DNA of 64,000 bases, from the NCBI RefSeq assembly GCF_963924675.1, contig NC_089235.1:63980220-64044219 (forward strand). Direction: 5' to 3'. This document shows, piece by piece, positions 45,268-58,400 of the stretch. Source of the DNA: Phocoena phocoena (taxonomy: Eukaryota > Chordata > Mammalia > Artiodactyla > Phocoenidae). Within the stretch, counting starts at the first letter, position 1. Each line of letters opens with the position of its first letter. The notes beneath the pieces were generated by a model. That model was not told the origin of the DNA, searched no databases, and was given only the letters and a program-made list of their open reading frames with translations. Both the position numbers and the translations under genes were made by a program.

Positions 45268-48170
45268 ATAAATCAAAATTTACGTTCTAATAGCAACAAA
45301 ATATATGCCATTTACTACTCTCTTCCTTTCTATTACACTTTTCCATTTGCTTTTTATTTTCCATGTTCCTCTTTAGCTCCATTCGTAGACTTTTTCCCCA
45401 TGCTTATCTGGAAGCACAGCCCCTCTCTTCTGTTTAAGCCACTTTTTCCAATCAGGAGGTGAGCTCATGCTGCTTCCTGGACACCGAAAATAGCCCAGTG
45501 CGAGAGTAGGACCATGTCTATTCTAAATGCTTTACCAATTCTTCCACTTGCCACGTTTCTTCCTATAAGTCCCTGAGAAAGGAAGGTACTTTCCTTGTCA
45601 TCACAAGGTGGCTGAGTCTTAGAGTTAAAACAGAGCCCCAAATGATACGTAAGCAAGTTCTTACTCTCTTACACCTAGTTAATTATTCCTCCCTTGGGTT
45701 CCTGGAGCACTTTCTACTTACATATAGTATATTATATTTATCACATTACATCCTAATGTATTTTATCTATGTATTAAACATATAATTACTCTGTGTTTAC
45801 TATGTGCCAGGATTAAAACAGAAAAATATCCCTATTCTCAAAGAGCTTCTAATCTAACAGGAAGAAAGAAACAGTAAACAAGATATAGCACGGAAGGGGT
45901 CACACATGCTACATGTCATTTGTTTTTGATTTAAAAAAAAAAAGCATTAAGAATCATGGTCACTTCTAAAAGAGCAAGCTTCAGGCCCACATAGGGATCA
46001 AGAGAAAATTCCCCAGGAACAAATAAAGAGAATTCTAATGAAACTATAATCACAAGCCAACAAAGATACTTTCATCTATTATTTAAAACAATCCTGTCAG
46101 AAGATTTTTAATATATTCACTTATCACTTACTTATATAAGTAAGAGGCCCAGAAAGATAAAAACACATGTGATCAACTTGAAAATTATGTTGAAAATCAA
46201 ATATCCCAAGCTCGAACAATAGAATTTTAAAGCATCTATTCCAAAAAAAATACTAAAAAATCTGCTATATTGGTCTGTGCTATGTTATCTCAGATATGGA
46301 TAGTCTAGTAGGATCAGTGATTTCCATTTCACATGGGATATACAGCTATATTCTTGTTACCACCTTCCTAAGGAATAGGAAAGTTAACATAAGAATTTTC
46401 TCTTTTCTTCACACAAGCAGCTCATCTCACTTCCAGCTCTCACAATTCCACAAATCCTGGGAAAAAAGCAGAGACACCTAAACGTTAACATCTTCACCAG
46501 GCAGGCTTCTTATGCTGGATAAAATAAAAGGTTGTGAATGAACCTGAAACGAAATACTTCTAAGTAACACACTCTGCCCTCTGACACCTACACCACCAGT
46601 TTCTCCCACGTAAGAATGAAAAATGCAGCATTAATCCAGACAGAAGCTTGGATTAAATAAAGTGGGAACCTTTCCCTGGGAGGTAAGCCAGCCAGTTGTC
46701 AGACCTTCTATCAGGGCATCCTTGTGGTTCCAAGCGGGTTGTGAGGTTTGAACAAAACAGATTCGTGCATATGTGGAACAGGTTATATTTCTTCTCAGGC
46801 CACGTAGTTTTCTGCCTTAAAACCCACCTTGGAGGAAGAGTCCTGGCTGTTTCCTGAATAGCTGGTAGAAACATCTACCACACAAGGTCTAAGTGATTCT
46901 TTGTCACATGGTGTGTGAGAGATCAAATATAGCCCACAAGAGAAGAGCTTTAGGGATATCAGGACAGTATCTTGTGATCAATAGCAGCAAACTTTTTAAA
47001 CTTGAGTAATAGGGGTTCCACTCTCAAATCTTAGCTCACTGACACATCTTATTGATACAACCATTTTAAACATACGGTCAACACCAGTATCACTGGTCTC
47101 CTGGAGGGCCCCACGATGCAACTGGTGTTCCTGCGTCACTCTTGATTATCACTCAGTTCAGTGATTTCCCTTCCACATTGTCGTTCTTTCTCACAGCCTT
47201 GTCCGGGAACATTACCCTCAAGTGAAATGTATCATCAGTGTAGATCATTTGTTTTTCTTATTATGATTATATATGATCATTAGAGAAAAATTAGGCAAAA
47301 AAAAAAGAAGAAGAAAAGGAAATGAGAACCAATGATAATAAAATCACCTATATTATCAATTAGAAATACCAGGTATAATTTAGGTTAACAATGAGACTGA
47401 CACTGATGTCCATCATGGACTTATGGAGGAGTTTCTGGGTACCATTTATCAGTTTCGAATACTGTTTTCCTTTCCTTCTCTGAACCAAATACACATGGGA
47501 TTCTGTTGATGGTCTAAGTAATCTTTTATCAAGGATTCAAATAATAGTACCAGGAGGAGAGGAGAAGGAAATAAGAAATACGCCTCTGGTCTAATTATCT
47601 TATTACCTTATGCCTCACTAAGGAAAAAAGCTCATTGCCTAAATCTTAGAGGAGGTCCATCTGGGTGCTTTCCTGCTCCCTGACTCTTAACTTTCACTTA
47701 TCATGACCCACAGTCTTCTAATATATTCTTTCCCATTTGCTATATTCATACTGTACACCCTCTTCTGAAATGTGCCACATTTCCTTCCAGAAAGAATAAT
47801 ATTCCAGTTCCCTACTTACTATCTATTTTTCAGATGCTCAATCTCAAGAGCTACCGGAATTCTCTGAGTGACTTCTTCTGCCCATTTTCTGCTGGTTTTA
47901 TGGAGGGAATGAGGTAAAGATATGTCCAGCGTGTCCAGTGTCTATCTGCGGAGAGTCAGTGGAGAATTCCCACTCTGGGAACTGTTTCACATTCTCTTAA
48001 GGTGTCTGAAGTCATATACCGTATAACCGTCAGGATTCATTGCCTTGTAAAATGTACCTATCTAACTAACATGATATAAGTCATCGCATTTACTTAACAC
48101 AATCAAACCCTATTTTTCCTGCAAAGTAATAGCTCTGACCCAAGGAAACATTTTCACCATCCCCCCTCCT
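45266..48170. other. Intergenic DNA with old L2/MIR traces
   Basis: About 2.9 kb, no gene. L2-like pieces occur near 45690-45800 ('gagcactttctacttacata') and perhaps 47680-47830. The phrase 'ttactatgtgccaggatta' near 45798-45816 begins another old repeat. 47040-47240 is moderately GC-rich and unrecognised. Confidence 0.45.
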
Positions 48171-48195
48171 ACACACACACACACACACACACACA
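48171..48195. repeat. (AC)n microsatellite
   Basis: About 12 AC units after a C-rich stretch. Confidence 0.95.
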
Positions 48196-48449
48196 ATTCA
48201 AGGTTAATTCACAAAATTTTCTCATTTTAAGTGGAATCACTTTTTCATAATTCGAGGCTTCTCCTTGACCACCTTGAGGAATTCCCAGTTCACCTGCTAT
48301 TTTCTCCTTTAAAAATATTTGTCATAATCATCATTGTTGGTTGTTTTGTATTCCACTACATTACTTAACCAATCTTAGAATTCTCAAAATATTGATAGTC
48401 TCTCCCTCTCTGTCTCTTCCCTCACCGCATCTGTCTCTTTCTCTCTCAC

Positions 48450-48720
48450 TTTATTCTAAACAACGCTGAGATCTTTCTCCTCCTAGCTAAATCTTTAAAA
48501 CTATCTTCAATTTTGGCCTTTGAATGGTGCCCCAGAAGTGGAATTGCTACATCAAAGGCAATGAACTTACAGGAATATTAATCTGTATGGCCTAATTTGC
48601 TTGGTGGCAGATCACATCCGTTTTGCCCCTAACAGCCCTGTTTCAGAGTATGTATTTTATGGAAAACATTGGACATTCTGACTTGTTGAAAATTTTTGTC
48701 CATTTGGTAAACAAAAATAG
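48450..48720 (-). mobile_element. Old L1M fragment
   Basis: Antisense L1M-like: 'ccccagaagtggaattgct', 'caaaggcaatgaacttacag', 'ggcctaatttgcttggtgg'. Very diverged, limits approximate. Confidence 0.5.
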
Positions 48721-50031
48721 TACCTAATTGTTATTATAATTCATGCAATTATAAATAAAAGAAAACAAGGAGAATGGGTTTGGGGGGAAGAGAATTAAAA
48801 TAGGAATAAAGTAATGCATGTGATTCATATTGTGTGCCTAATGTAACTAGAAGAATACCTTCTAATATTTATAATTAAAAAAAAAATTCAGAGTCCAGAG
48901 CTTAATTTTTTCTCGAGAATGCTGTTTTTCTCAAATCTGCTGGTTTAATCTATACAAACATATTGTTTTTGATTTAGAAATCCTGGTAGGCAAAACCACA
49001 CTTTATATTTCTATGCTTTGGTAAATTATAAAGCATGTTTTCAACTGGGCCACGTTTGTTCGATGGATGATTTTGCTCCTATTTAAAAATGATGGTAAGG
49101 AAATTGGGGTCTTCAAAAGTTCAGTGACTTCACCACAGTCACATCCTAGTAAGTGCCTGTTCCATGGCTGTAGAGGAAAAGAAAAGAGTCAGTGCTTCTT
49201 TTTGCTCTACCTCCTGGGAAATTCCCACATTAACACTGGCTCAGGGAGTAATGAATAGATTCTTTCAGAAATAGAGTGGTCACAGTCTGATCTAAGTTAG
49301 CAAGCTTTCATTTCGTGTAGACAAAGAAAACAAAAATGTTAGGCTAGCTTCTCAGCCTGAGGGCCTCGGAGCAAAGGAAGCTGTCTAGAGCAGGGATCCT
49401 TTCAGCTACAGTGAGCATGAATTAGCGACTAAAACACACACATTCTGCATGAATATGGGCACATCCGGATTGTTGTTTACCTTCACTGGAGGGCAGGTAA
49501 CCCGATGCGACCACAGACTCTGCAAGTTTTAACAGGCAGAGGAGAAGAATGTGAATTTGGATCTTACATTTGTATAGTATCTTTCAGGCGAGACGTTCCC
49601 CAAAGACTTTGGGAGCCAATAGTCAAAACTACGATGAAGCTGTGAAACACTAGCTGTCCATCCGTAAACAGGCAGGCGACCCTGGAGGACAGACGCCCCC
49701 TCTCTCCTTTGCAGCTGAAGAGGAAATATCATGAAACAAGGCTCATAAATAACTACCCATACTCGATTGGGGGAATAAAAGGTCCTGGAAATTATGTTTA
49801 CACACCTGAGGGCTGTAATTTAAAGTTTTCTGAAACCTATTTCAGGAGAAAAATCTCTAAGGTGGTTCAGTCCTAACCAGTACTTCAGGGTTACATGCAG
49901 CTCCTGACCTCAGTGCTTCCTACAAACATGATCACATCTGATTTACGCTGAACACAACAGGGTAAATACTATTGTCCCAACTTTATGGGAGAGTGATAGG
50001 CGCTTAGTACAACTCAAAAAAGAAATAATTG
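48721..50031. other. Largely repeat-free intergenic DNA
   Basis: MIR-like words appear near 49085-49180 and 49910-50010. The stretch 49260-49890 has no repeat that I recognise and moderate GC. No coding frame is supported: the minus frame at 49529-49732 has no recognised motif. Confidence 0.5.
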
Positions 50032-50053
50032 TCAAATACTGATATTACTTTCT

Positions 50054-50751
50054 TTTAAAAAATTTTTTATTGGAGTGTAGTTGATTTACAGTGTTGTATT
50101 AGTTTCAACTGTACAGCAAAGTGAATCAGTTATACATACATACATATATATATATATAAAGAGTGGACATAATATATATATATTTTCCCACATGGGCCAT
50201 TACAGAGTATTGAGTAGAGCTTCCTGTGCTATACAGTAGGTCCGTATTAGTTATCTATTTTATATATACTAGTGTGTATACGTCAATCGCAATCTCCCAA
50301 TTAATCCTTCTTCCCCCTTACCCCCTGGTAAACATAAGTTTGTTCTCTACATCTGAGACTCTACCTCTGTTTTGTAAATAAGTTCATTTCTACCCCCTTT
50401 TTCTTAGATTCCACATATAAGTGACATCATATGATATTTGTCTTTCTGTGCCTGACCCACCCCACTCAGCATGACAATCTCCAGTTCCATCCATGTTGCT
50501 GCAAATGGCATTACCCTGCTCTTTTTTTTTTATGGCTGAGTAATAGTCCATTGTATATATGTATCACATCTTCTTTATCCATTCATCTGTTGATGGACTT
50601 TTAGGTTGTGCCCATGTCCTGGCTACTGTAAACCGTGCTGCAATGAGCACTGGGGTGCATGTATCTTTTTGAATTATGATTTTCTCCTGGTATATGGCCA
50701 GTAGTGGGTTTGCTGGGTCATATGGTAGCTCTATTTTTAGTTTTTTAAGGA
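50054..50751 (-). mobile_element. 5'-truncated L1 3' end
   Basis: Antisense L1 tail plus the last part of ORF2: 'ttattggagtgtagttgatt', 'gagcttcctgtgctatacag', 'agattccacatataagtgac', 'catccatgttgctgcaaatg' and 'gatgaatgg'-type sequence in reverse near 50575-50600. It is flanked by an imperfect target duplication, 'tcaaatactgatattact' against 'tcaaatactgttact' (50032-50052 and 50753-50771). Confidence 0.92.
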
Positions 50752-50922
50752 ATCAAATACTGTTACTTTCTAATGGAGGTAGATCCTGGTAAAAGGAAGG
50801 CCATCTTGTTTTAGTGTACACTGCAGTGGATTTGGATGTAAGAGGGAGAATACAATCGTGGTTTCCAGGGACTGGGAGTTGGAGGAGATGTGGAGCTGCT
50901 GTTCAAAGGTATAAAGTTTCAG

Positions 50923-51128
50923 GGCTTCCCTGGTGGCGCAGTGGTTGAGAGTCCGCCTGCCGATGCAGGGGACACGGGTTCGTGACCTGGTCTGGGAAGA
51001 TCCCACATGCCACGGAGTGGCTGGGCCCGTGAGCCATGGCCGCTGAGCCTGCGCCTCCGGAGCCTGTGCTCCGCAACGGGAGAGGCCACAACAGTGAGAG
51101 GCCCGCGTACCGCAAAAAAAAAAAAAAA
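50923..51128 (+). mobile_element. CHR-1-type SINE
   Basis: Sense CHR-1 with a 16-A tail. It is flanked by a duplication, 'ggtataaagtttcag' against 'gatataaaatttcag' (to 50922, and 51129-51143). It lies 150 bp from the L1 end at 50751 but is a separate insertion. Confidence 0.96.
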
Positions 51129-51259
51129 GATATAAAATTTCAGTCATGCAGGATGAATACGTTCAGGAGATCTGCTGTCCAACGTGAGCCTATAGTTAAC
51201 AATACCGTGTTGTGCACTTCAAAATTTGAGAGGGTAGATCTCATGTTAAGTGTTCTTAC

Positions 51260-51285
51260 CACACACACACACACACACACACACA
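51260..51285. repeat. (CA)n microsatellite
   Basis: About 12 CA units; the opposite strand is read by chance frames as Val-Cys repeats. Confidence 0.95.
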
Positions 51286-52890
51286 AATCAAGGGACACGA
51301 GGAAACTTTGGGAAGTGTTGGATTTGTCTATTCTCTTGATTTTGGTGATGGTACTGGGTGTGCACATATGTTCAACCTCACATCATTGTACACATTAAAT
51401 ATTTACAGTTCTTTGTATATCAATTATACTTCAACAGAGCTGTTAAAAAGAGAACAGAAAATTTAGTGGTGATTAAGATATTCATGATCTTTACCTTGTC
51501 TATTGAGGTCTCCTAAAGGAGCATCTAATAAGAGTGCATTGTGGGGCATGGTAAAAGGCTTTTAGTAGGAAGTTATATCTGAGCTGAGCTGTGAATAGTG
51601 AGGAAAGTAGAACTGATGGAAGTTATTTCTTGGTAGACCAGTCAGATATTTCTTGAGTCTCAGTAAAGCCAAATTAGATCTGCCTACAAATATTAAAGAC
51701 AGTAAAGTGTGTCCTGCTATTGGTTTTAGTTGATACATTTTTAAAGGATATGGTCTAGTGCTAGAGTTTTGTCTATGCAATAGAATTTTTTTTTTTAAAC
51801 TCACCCCACTGGAATATTTTTGCTAGAACTTTGTAAGTGGTAATGATGACCATGAAGGAAAAGTAGAGGAAGAAGAAGAAAAGTTAAGGGGGAGAAGGAA
51901 GAATAAGAGGACAAGGAGAAGAAACCAATGCATTTTATCATGGAGAATTTTGGCTTCTTCAGGCATGACTTAAGATTATCACCTTTAACTCTCTCAACAG
52001 TAGGACATCGTCAAAGAGAATTGGCTGTCAAATTACTTCCCAAATTAAACTGTAGCATAACATATCTCTCTGGGAACTGAAGAAATGAGAGACCTAATTG
52101 TTTATGACATTAGAGATTATTTCATCCAAATTTCTCATTTTACATATAATGAAACTAGGGCTGAGAGGGTTTAAATGTCAGCTGTCAAATTCCACAGTGG
52201 ATTTGCAACAAAGTCTAATTGAAAAATAATAGTGGTATTCTGTGGAGATATAGTGGTACAATACAATAAGAAATGAACGCTGAGAAATAGAAAATTTGCA
52301 AGTATGTCAGCTTTCATTCTCTACTATTTTTCCACAAACCACAATGTCGTTAATTTTTTTTAATGGCCTTATATTTGCATAATACTTTTCTTTTTCACCT
52401 TTTTTTCTATTTGTTGTCCAAAGTAATTTAGAATACAGCTTTCATTCCACACCCTTTCATATCTTTCCCATTTTTGATCAATGAACCTCAGTCACCCATA
52501 AAATTTAGGTAATTTGCTTTAAAACCATAATGTGGAGCCTATTGGATCTTGTAAATCACTGAATGTCAGTTGAGATGAAAGACATGGAAAACTCAGCTTA
52601 TTGGTTCAGTTTCTTATATGTAGTGCCACAGTGACTGAAAAAAAGTGGTTGAAATATAGCAATATTTTAGTGTTAAAGCATCTGTAAAATCGTTTCTCTC
52701 TTAAGTTGGTTATAGCCTGAGATATCACCTGACTACCAAACTTAATGCCATGCAACCAAAAAAGAAAAAAAAAAAAATGCCTTAAGATTTTTCACATAAA
52801 CTAGGTCAAATTCTTGTTTAAGTTATCCTAGAATTATAAAAGAAGATCATGCTTACTAAGGCAAATGATGCTGTCCTGATACCAAGGTTT
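51286..52890. other. Intergenic DNA, nothing firmly recognised
   Basis: About 1.6 kb, no gene. 51851-51925 is purine-rich (GA) low complexity. A probable antisense MIR piece lies near 52115-52195 ('atttctcattttacatataa', 'aaactagggctgagagg'). Confidence 0.5.
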
Positions 52891-52896
52891 TGTTTA

Positions 52897-53109
52897 TTGG
52901 TTTTTTTTTTTTTTTTGCAGTACGCAGGCCTCTCACTGTTGTGGCCTCTCCTGTTGCGGAGCATAGGCTCCGGACGCGCAGGCTCAGGGGCCATGGCTCA
53001 CGGGCCCAGCCGCTCCACGGCATGTGGGATCTTCCCGGACCGGAGCACGAACCCGTGTCCCCTGCATCAGCAGGCGGACTCTCAACCACTGCACCACCAG
53101 GGAAGCCCT
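52897..53109 (-). mobile_element. CHR-1-type SINE
   Basis: Antisense CHR-1: T-run, 'gtacgcaggcctctcactgt', 'ccggacgcgcaggctcaggg' and the head 'accaccagggaagccc'. A T/G-rich flank similar on both sides ('tgtttattggttttt' against 'tgttggtttgttttt') may be a decayed target duplication. Confidence 0.93.
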
Positions 53110-53329
53110 GTTGGTTTGTTTTTTTAAATGGCCTAGGACTACTAAGATTTCTACATGCTTTGTTTTGTTTAATTCTTATATTGATTTGGCGAAAGTTTTT
53201 TTTTTTTAAAAATGTGGAAATTGAGGTTCAGAGACAGAATCACCTTACATTAGGTCACATAGATTCCTTTTGCATTTAAAAATAAGTGTCTTGACCTTGG
53301 CTATCATGGCCTACACGATTCTCAGTAAA
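53110..53329 (-). mobile_element. Probable MIR remnant
   Basis: The stretch 53150-53280 ('gtggaaattgaggttcagag', 'acattaggtcacatag') resembles an antisense MIR half with a T-run inside. Diverged. Confidence 0.45.
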
Positions 53330-53715
53330 TCTAGCATGACCTAAATTTCCACTTCTGTTCCCAGTCTTTACCATTCTTTCTATGTTTTGGTAACACTGGC
53401 TTTCCAGATATCATAGTTTTCCCGTTTTATGGTCCTTGCATCTGTTCTTTCCCTTTATCTCTTCATACGGTAAACTTTATCTCTAGTTCAGGTTGTGGTT
53501 TTCATGCCATTGCTTCAGAAAGCCTTCTATGAATTTCTCAACTGAAATAGGTTGGAAATGTTTTCACCATCTCAGCAACTTGTTTTTTTAATATTTAGCA
53601 CAATATATAATTATTCATTGTACTTTTATATCACAATCTCTATGAGGACAGAGATCTTAGAATAGTACCTAGAAGAAGCTAGGTGCCCAAAAACATGAAG
53701 AAACGAACACATTTA
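53330..53715 (+). mobile_element. L2 LINE fragment
   Basis: Plus-strand L2-like order: 'gccattgcttcagaaagcct', 'tctatgaatttctcaactga', 'ttagcacaatatataattat', 'ctatgaggacagagatctta' and 'cctagaagaagctaggtgcc'. This corresponds to the L2 3' region. Confidence 0.6.
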
Positions 53716-54784
53716 AAAATGGGAAAAAATTGATGAAAGGAATTGAAACCAGGTGAGTTTCACAATGCCCATTCTTCCCCTGCCCTGATGCTGTTTTATT
53801 TGTTATACTCCATTGCCAACTAAGTTGCACCTGTATTTGGGCTCTGAACTCTGTATTCTGGAGCTTATTATGAATTAATTAGACTTATTGGTCAAATAAT
53901 TCATAGGTTTAGCTTATCTTCCCATCTTGATTGTAACCTGTGTAAGCCACATTTTGTGTCTATCATAGTACAGCTAGATGATTTTTCACCAGTGACACCC
54001 TCATATTTTATTGACCACAACTGGACACAGGAGCCAGTGCAACTACCTGAGGGCCAGGAAGCGAAAACCACCACATCTCCAGAAAGGAGAAGAAACAGAA
54101 ATATTTGTGGATATAAGAAAGGACTCCATGGGAAGAATGAAGTAAGAGAGAAAAGAAGAGAAGGAGAAAAAGAAAACAAAAGGAAGAAAAGAGCTAGAAG
54201 AGGATAGTGAAAATAGTAATTGAGGATTACAATTGTGACAGCTTTTGGGATGAGTCAACTTGGTTGAGCTAAAGTTCCCAGTTATTCAAACACTAATATA
54301 GGTGTTGCTGAGAAGAGATTTTCCAGATGTAATTAAAGCCCTTAATCAGTTGACTTTGAGGATATCCTGGATTATCTGGATGGGTCTGGTGGAAAGTTTA
54401 AATGCAGGGCTGAGGCTTTCGCTAATAGACTTACAAAAATTGCTTTAGTTATAACCAGTTGAATAAAATAAACTGCCTCTCTTCCATTAGGGAGGCACAT
54501 TGAACAACATTTAAAATTTGTGAAAATTCCCATATTCAATTAAAATCATTGAATGATTAACTGCAAAAAGTTGATGTGGATTGAATCCTTGATCACAGTA
54601 TTTTATGAAACTAGTCAAATGCAGTATAATTTTCTTTTTTTTAAGTAAAACTACAAATTAGAAAGGAAAGTGTGAGATCCAATCAGGGAAGTTGAGAAAA
54701 TATTTCTCCCCATTCTCTCAAAAAAACAAAAGCAAAAGTAAACCATACACTAAAATAGAGTACCTTCATAAAATTATTAAAAAA
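53716..54784. other. Intergenic DNA with purine-rich tract and an old repeat
   Basis: No gene. 54125-54205 is a GA-rich tract, and the frames over it on both strands are compositional. 54232-54420 ('gatgagtcaacttggttgag', 'taatcagttgactttgagga', 'ctggatgggtctggtgg') resembles a common old interspersed repeat whose name I cannot assign. Confidence 0.45.
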
Positions 54785-54793
54785 TACTTAAGG

Positions 54794-54982
54794 GGCTTCC
54801 CTGGTGGCACAGCGGTCGAGAGTCCGCCTGCCGAAGTAGGGGACATGGGTTCGTGCCCTGGTCCGGGAAGATCCCACATGCCACAGAGTGGCTGGGCCCA
54901 TGAGCCATGGCCGCTGAGCCTGCATGTCTGGAGCCTGTGCTCCGCAACAGGAGAGGCCACAGCAGTGAGAGGTCCGCGTACC

Positions 54983-55037
<55 letters not shown>
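54794..55037 (+). mobile_element. CHR-1-type SINE with long A and TA tail
   Basis: Sense CHR-1 with several CpG decays. The tail is about 34 A followed by about 11 TA units. It is flanked by a 9-bp duplication, 'tacttaagg' (54785-54793 and 55038-55046). The tail has grown into a compound microsatellite. Confidence 0.95.
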
Positions 55038-55039
<2 letters not shown>

Positions 55040-55319
55040 CTTAAGGAGGAAGAAAACTAATGTCAGAATAAACACAAGAGATGAAAACAGGAAGACTAAT
55101 TGAGAGAAAAAAGTAAACAGGTGACTAACTCAAGAAAAATTATGTTATTAAACAAAAAACCAATAATTTAAAATATAATGACAATAAAATTTGTTTTGAA
55201 TTTGCAGTTTATAAAATTGAACTTAATCACTCAACTGCAATAGCATTGGACTCAGGAGAACTACAACTCACAAGAAAGTGTTCTAATATCTTTGTATTGT
55301 TTGGAAGAATAAAACTTTT

Positions 55320-55468
55320 TTTAATTTTTAAACTTTATTTTTAATTAATTAATTAATTTTTTGGCCGCATTGCAGCTTGTGGGATCTTAGTTCCCCAACC
55401 AGGGATCAAACCCGGCCCTTGGCAGTGAAAACTCAGAGTATGAACCACTGGAACACCAGGGAATGTCC
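55320..55468 (-). mobile_element. CHR-family SINE ('gggaattccctgg' type)
   Basis: Antisense element: 'ttttttggccgcattgcagc', 'tgggatcttagttccccaac', 'cagggatcaaacccggccct' and a decayed head 'accagggaatgtcc'. Same subfamily as 29816-29968. The target duplication is unclear. Confidence 0.85.
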
Positions 55469-58400
55469 AAAAACTGTTTTGTTAAACGATATATGAATTC
55501 TGTTAAGCTTACTATTAATTTAAATATATCACTTATGTAAATATAATGTTAATTTTCAAGGTAATAAAGAGAAAAAATAATAAAAAGAAAATACTACATT
55601 TAAAGAAAATGTGCATTAATTAGAGGACAATGAAACATCTTTTTCTCAAATGTTTCATTTGGGCTCCCTTCCTTAGCAGAAAGATTGCCTCTTCCTTTGC
55701 TCTGTTTCCTTTTGCCCTTTCAGTTTAAATTGAGGTCTACAAGGTGTCCCTGCCAGACTCCATTCCCGGAGCCAGTTTGCTTGTGAGTTTGTTTCCTACC
55801 AATTCTCTGTCTTGCGCTTGAGTGAAGCTTAAATCACTAAAGTTTAAATCAGTTGGCTTGGATATCACCAAGTATAAGATACAGACAAGCCCTGCAAATG
55901 TAAAATCCTTTTATCTCTTTCTTGAAACACACAGACCCAACCACACAGTATGCATCCTACTGTAAAACCTTTGATAAAATTGCCCGCAGGGAAATGACGC
56001 CTGGATTTATTAGGTGAGTAACATACCAAAGAAGTGACAGTAGCACCACCATGAGAAGAGCAAATTTTCAGGTTAGGACCATTTGGCAAGGACCAGCTGT
56101 GCCTTGATGTGATGATAAGCTATGTCTTTACAACAGAGTTACGTGTCTTGCTGGGTTGTGTGGAGTTTTGTGTCTTCCATAAGCAAGAAGAAAAACAAAC
56201 TCTATGGAAACTCACCAAAACTCAAGCCTATATCCCATTTTTTTTCCTATTCCTGCTGACTCAATATAACACAGTCATCCAAGAATTTTTGCACCAGATT
56301 GTCTTTTTTTTAGCTATTTCCTGTCTAGATTTCTGACCAAGTGGTTTCTCCAAGAACAAGTTCTGAAATCTAATCTTTATTTCCTTGACTGTGTACCTTG
56401 TTTTAGCCTTACTGTTTAGCTTTGGCCTTTCCAGCCTGGCAGTATCCGTGGTAACAGGAAAGTGATAAAGAATTCTGTAGATAGAGCCAAATCGCTTGGG
56501 TTGAGATTCGACCCTTGCAACATCTGAGTTGTGTGTGTAATATTAGGGCAAACACTGAATCTCTTAAATGTCTATTTTTTCTTATCAGAACAGTAGAGAA
56601 AAATAATCTAAATCAGAAAAACAATCAGAAAATAGAAAAAGTTTATACACATGGAGTTCACGAAAGAAAATCTTCAAATGCTCAAATACATAAATTACAA
56701 AGAGTTGAATTTTTCTAGAGATGCAGTTTTATCGTATATTATTAGAAATGATAACTATGGTAATATCTAATGTGGGGATGTGAGGGTACAAGAACTTTAA
56801 TAAATTCTTGTTGTGAATGAAAAATAATTCTTAAATTTTTGAAAATAATAGTATTTCTCCAAAGAGATATTTTTAAATGTAGTTTATAGATATATTTGCA
56901 CATGTGCAATAATATGTAATAAGATGTTGCTTTAAAATTTCATTATATTAGCCAAAATTTTGAGACTATCCTAAATTCATCAGTAGTAGAATAATTAATA
57001 CACTTATGCTATAATAATAATAATACAATCATGCTACATATAGTATATGATGAACTTAATATCTTCCTAATATACTATGAAGTGGAAAATCAGGTCCAAT
57101 ATATAAGTACAGTATATACAGCATATATGAACAATATATAAATAAGTACAGCTCATATTTAGTCATTCTCACTGATATGATTAGTTGTTTTTAGAATTGA
57201 AATACAACTGTAATTGTTGGTAAATAGCCACTTCCCTAAGCTCTGCAGGTCAAAGAAGAGTTGGGTGTTGGCTGAATTATTTAACTGAGTTAATCATAAC
57301 TCAATTTAAAAAAAAAAAGAATTCCTCCTGTGATTCTAATGGGAAGTCAGAGTTGAAACTCATTGGTCAAACTTTTTTTTTTAATAATGGGAAACCGTCA
57401 ATAAATAAAGTGAATTGTAAGTATTCACCTTGAGAAATATGTTTGAAAAAGAAACAAAATAAACAGAAAACAATAAAGACATGAGTTTTTCAGAAGTAAC
57501 ATTTGAATATCTCATTTTGTCCTAATAAACTAGTGATCAGATAATTTAAATGACTTAGAGTTTCAGTTCCATTTAAACATTGATATCAATGCAAAGTACA
57601 TACATAAATTTTTCTTTGCCTTTGCAGATGGTTAGTATTTCTTCTAAATAGTATTATTATTATGGTAATTATAATTATTATACAATTAAATATAAAGGTA
57701 ATTCGAAATATTGTGATTACAATATCCTAAAATTAATGAGGTGATCTCACAAACTGATTTTAAGGTGAAAAAGTAAGAGTTACCTTTTAAAAAATAATAC
57801 TTATTCCTCATGGGAGAGATGTATTAGTATAGGTCAGGGCTATATTTCCTGAATAGTTAGAATTTTGGGACAGGTCCAAGACATGGCAAAAACAAAGTGC
57901 ACTTGGGAACTGATTCTCTCCTTGAACAAAATACTTTAAATAATTTTTAGGGCAGTATTTCTCAAAGCATGATACTATAAATTACACATATATTAGTATA
58001 ATATAATACTTTAAGATGCAGATTCATTGTCTGGTGTGAGATCTAGAGCCAAAATCTCAGAACCATTGCTCTAGTCTGAATCAGGTGGTCTCAGGAGCAG
58101 GCTTTGAAAAACATAGCTCTGTTTAGGATACATTTTTTTAAATTTATAAACAATTAGCCTATTATGCTCACATGGGAGTTGAATGAATTATTCAGTACAG
58201 GGCACCATTTCTGAGTGGGGTTTTAGCTAAGCCCCTGCAATGTGACTCCTATTCAGAAGTGGTGCTGTGGAAATCTCAGTTCCATTACGTAAGATAGCTG
58301 GTGCTTACTGAGTAGGGAGATTAACAGGAGAAAACACCATCTTTTAATCTTTTCTAGACTTCCAGACTCCTACCACCCAAAATCCATCCTTTCCTGCCAA

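Noticed and set aside
50770..51147. A 125-residue frame and similar frames at other CHR-1 copies as a protein family
   Set aside because: Each is the CpG-rich CHR-1 SINE read through; boundaries coincide with SINE insertions and target duplications.
51260..51285. Short-period repeats as a CRISPR array
   Set aside because: They are CA dinucleotide microsatellites without spacers, and the genome is mammalian.
54043..54258. Ser/Phe-rich and Lys/Glu-rich frames over the purine tract as a gene
   Set aside because: Both are compositional translations of a GA-rich low-complexity tract.
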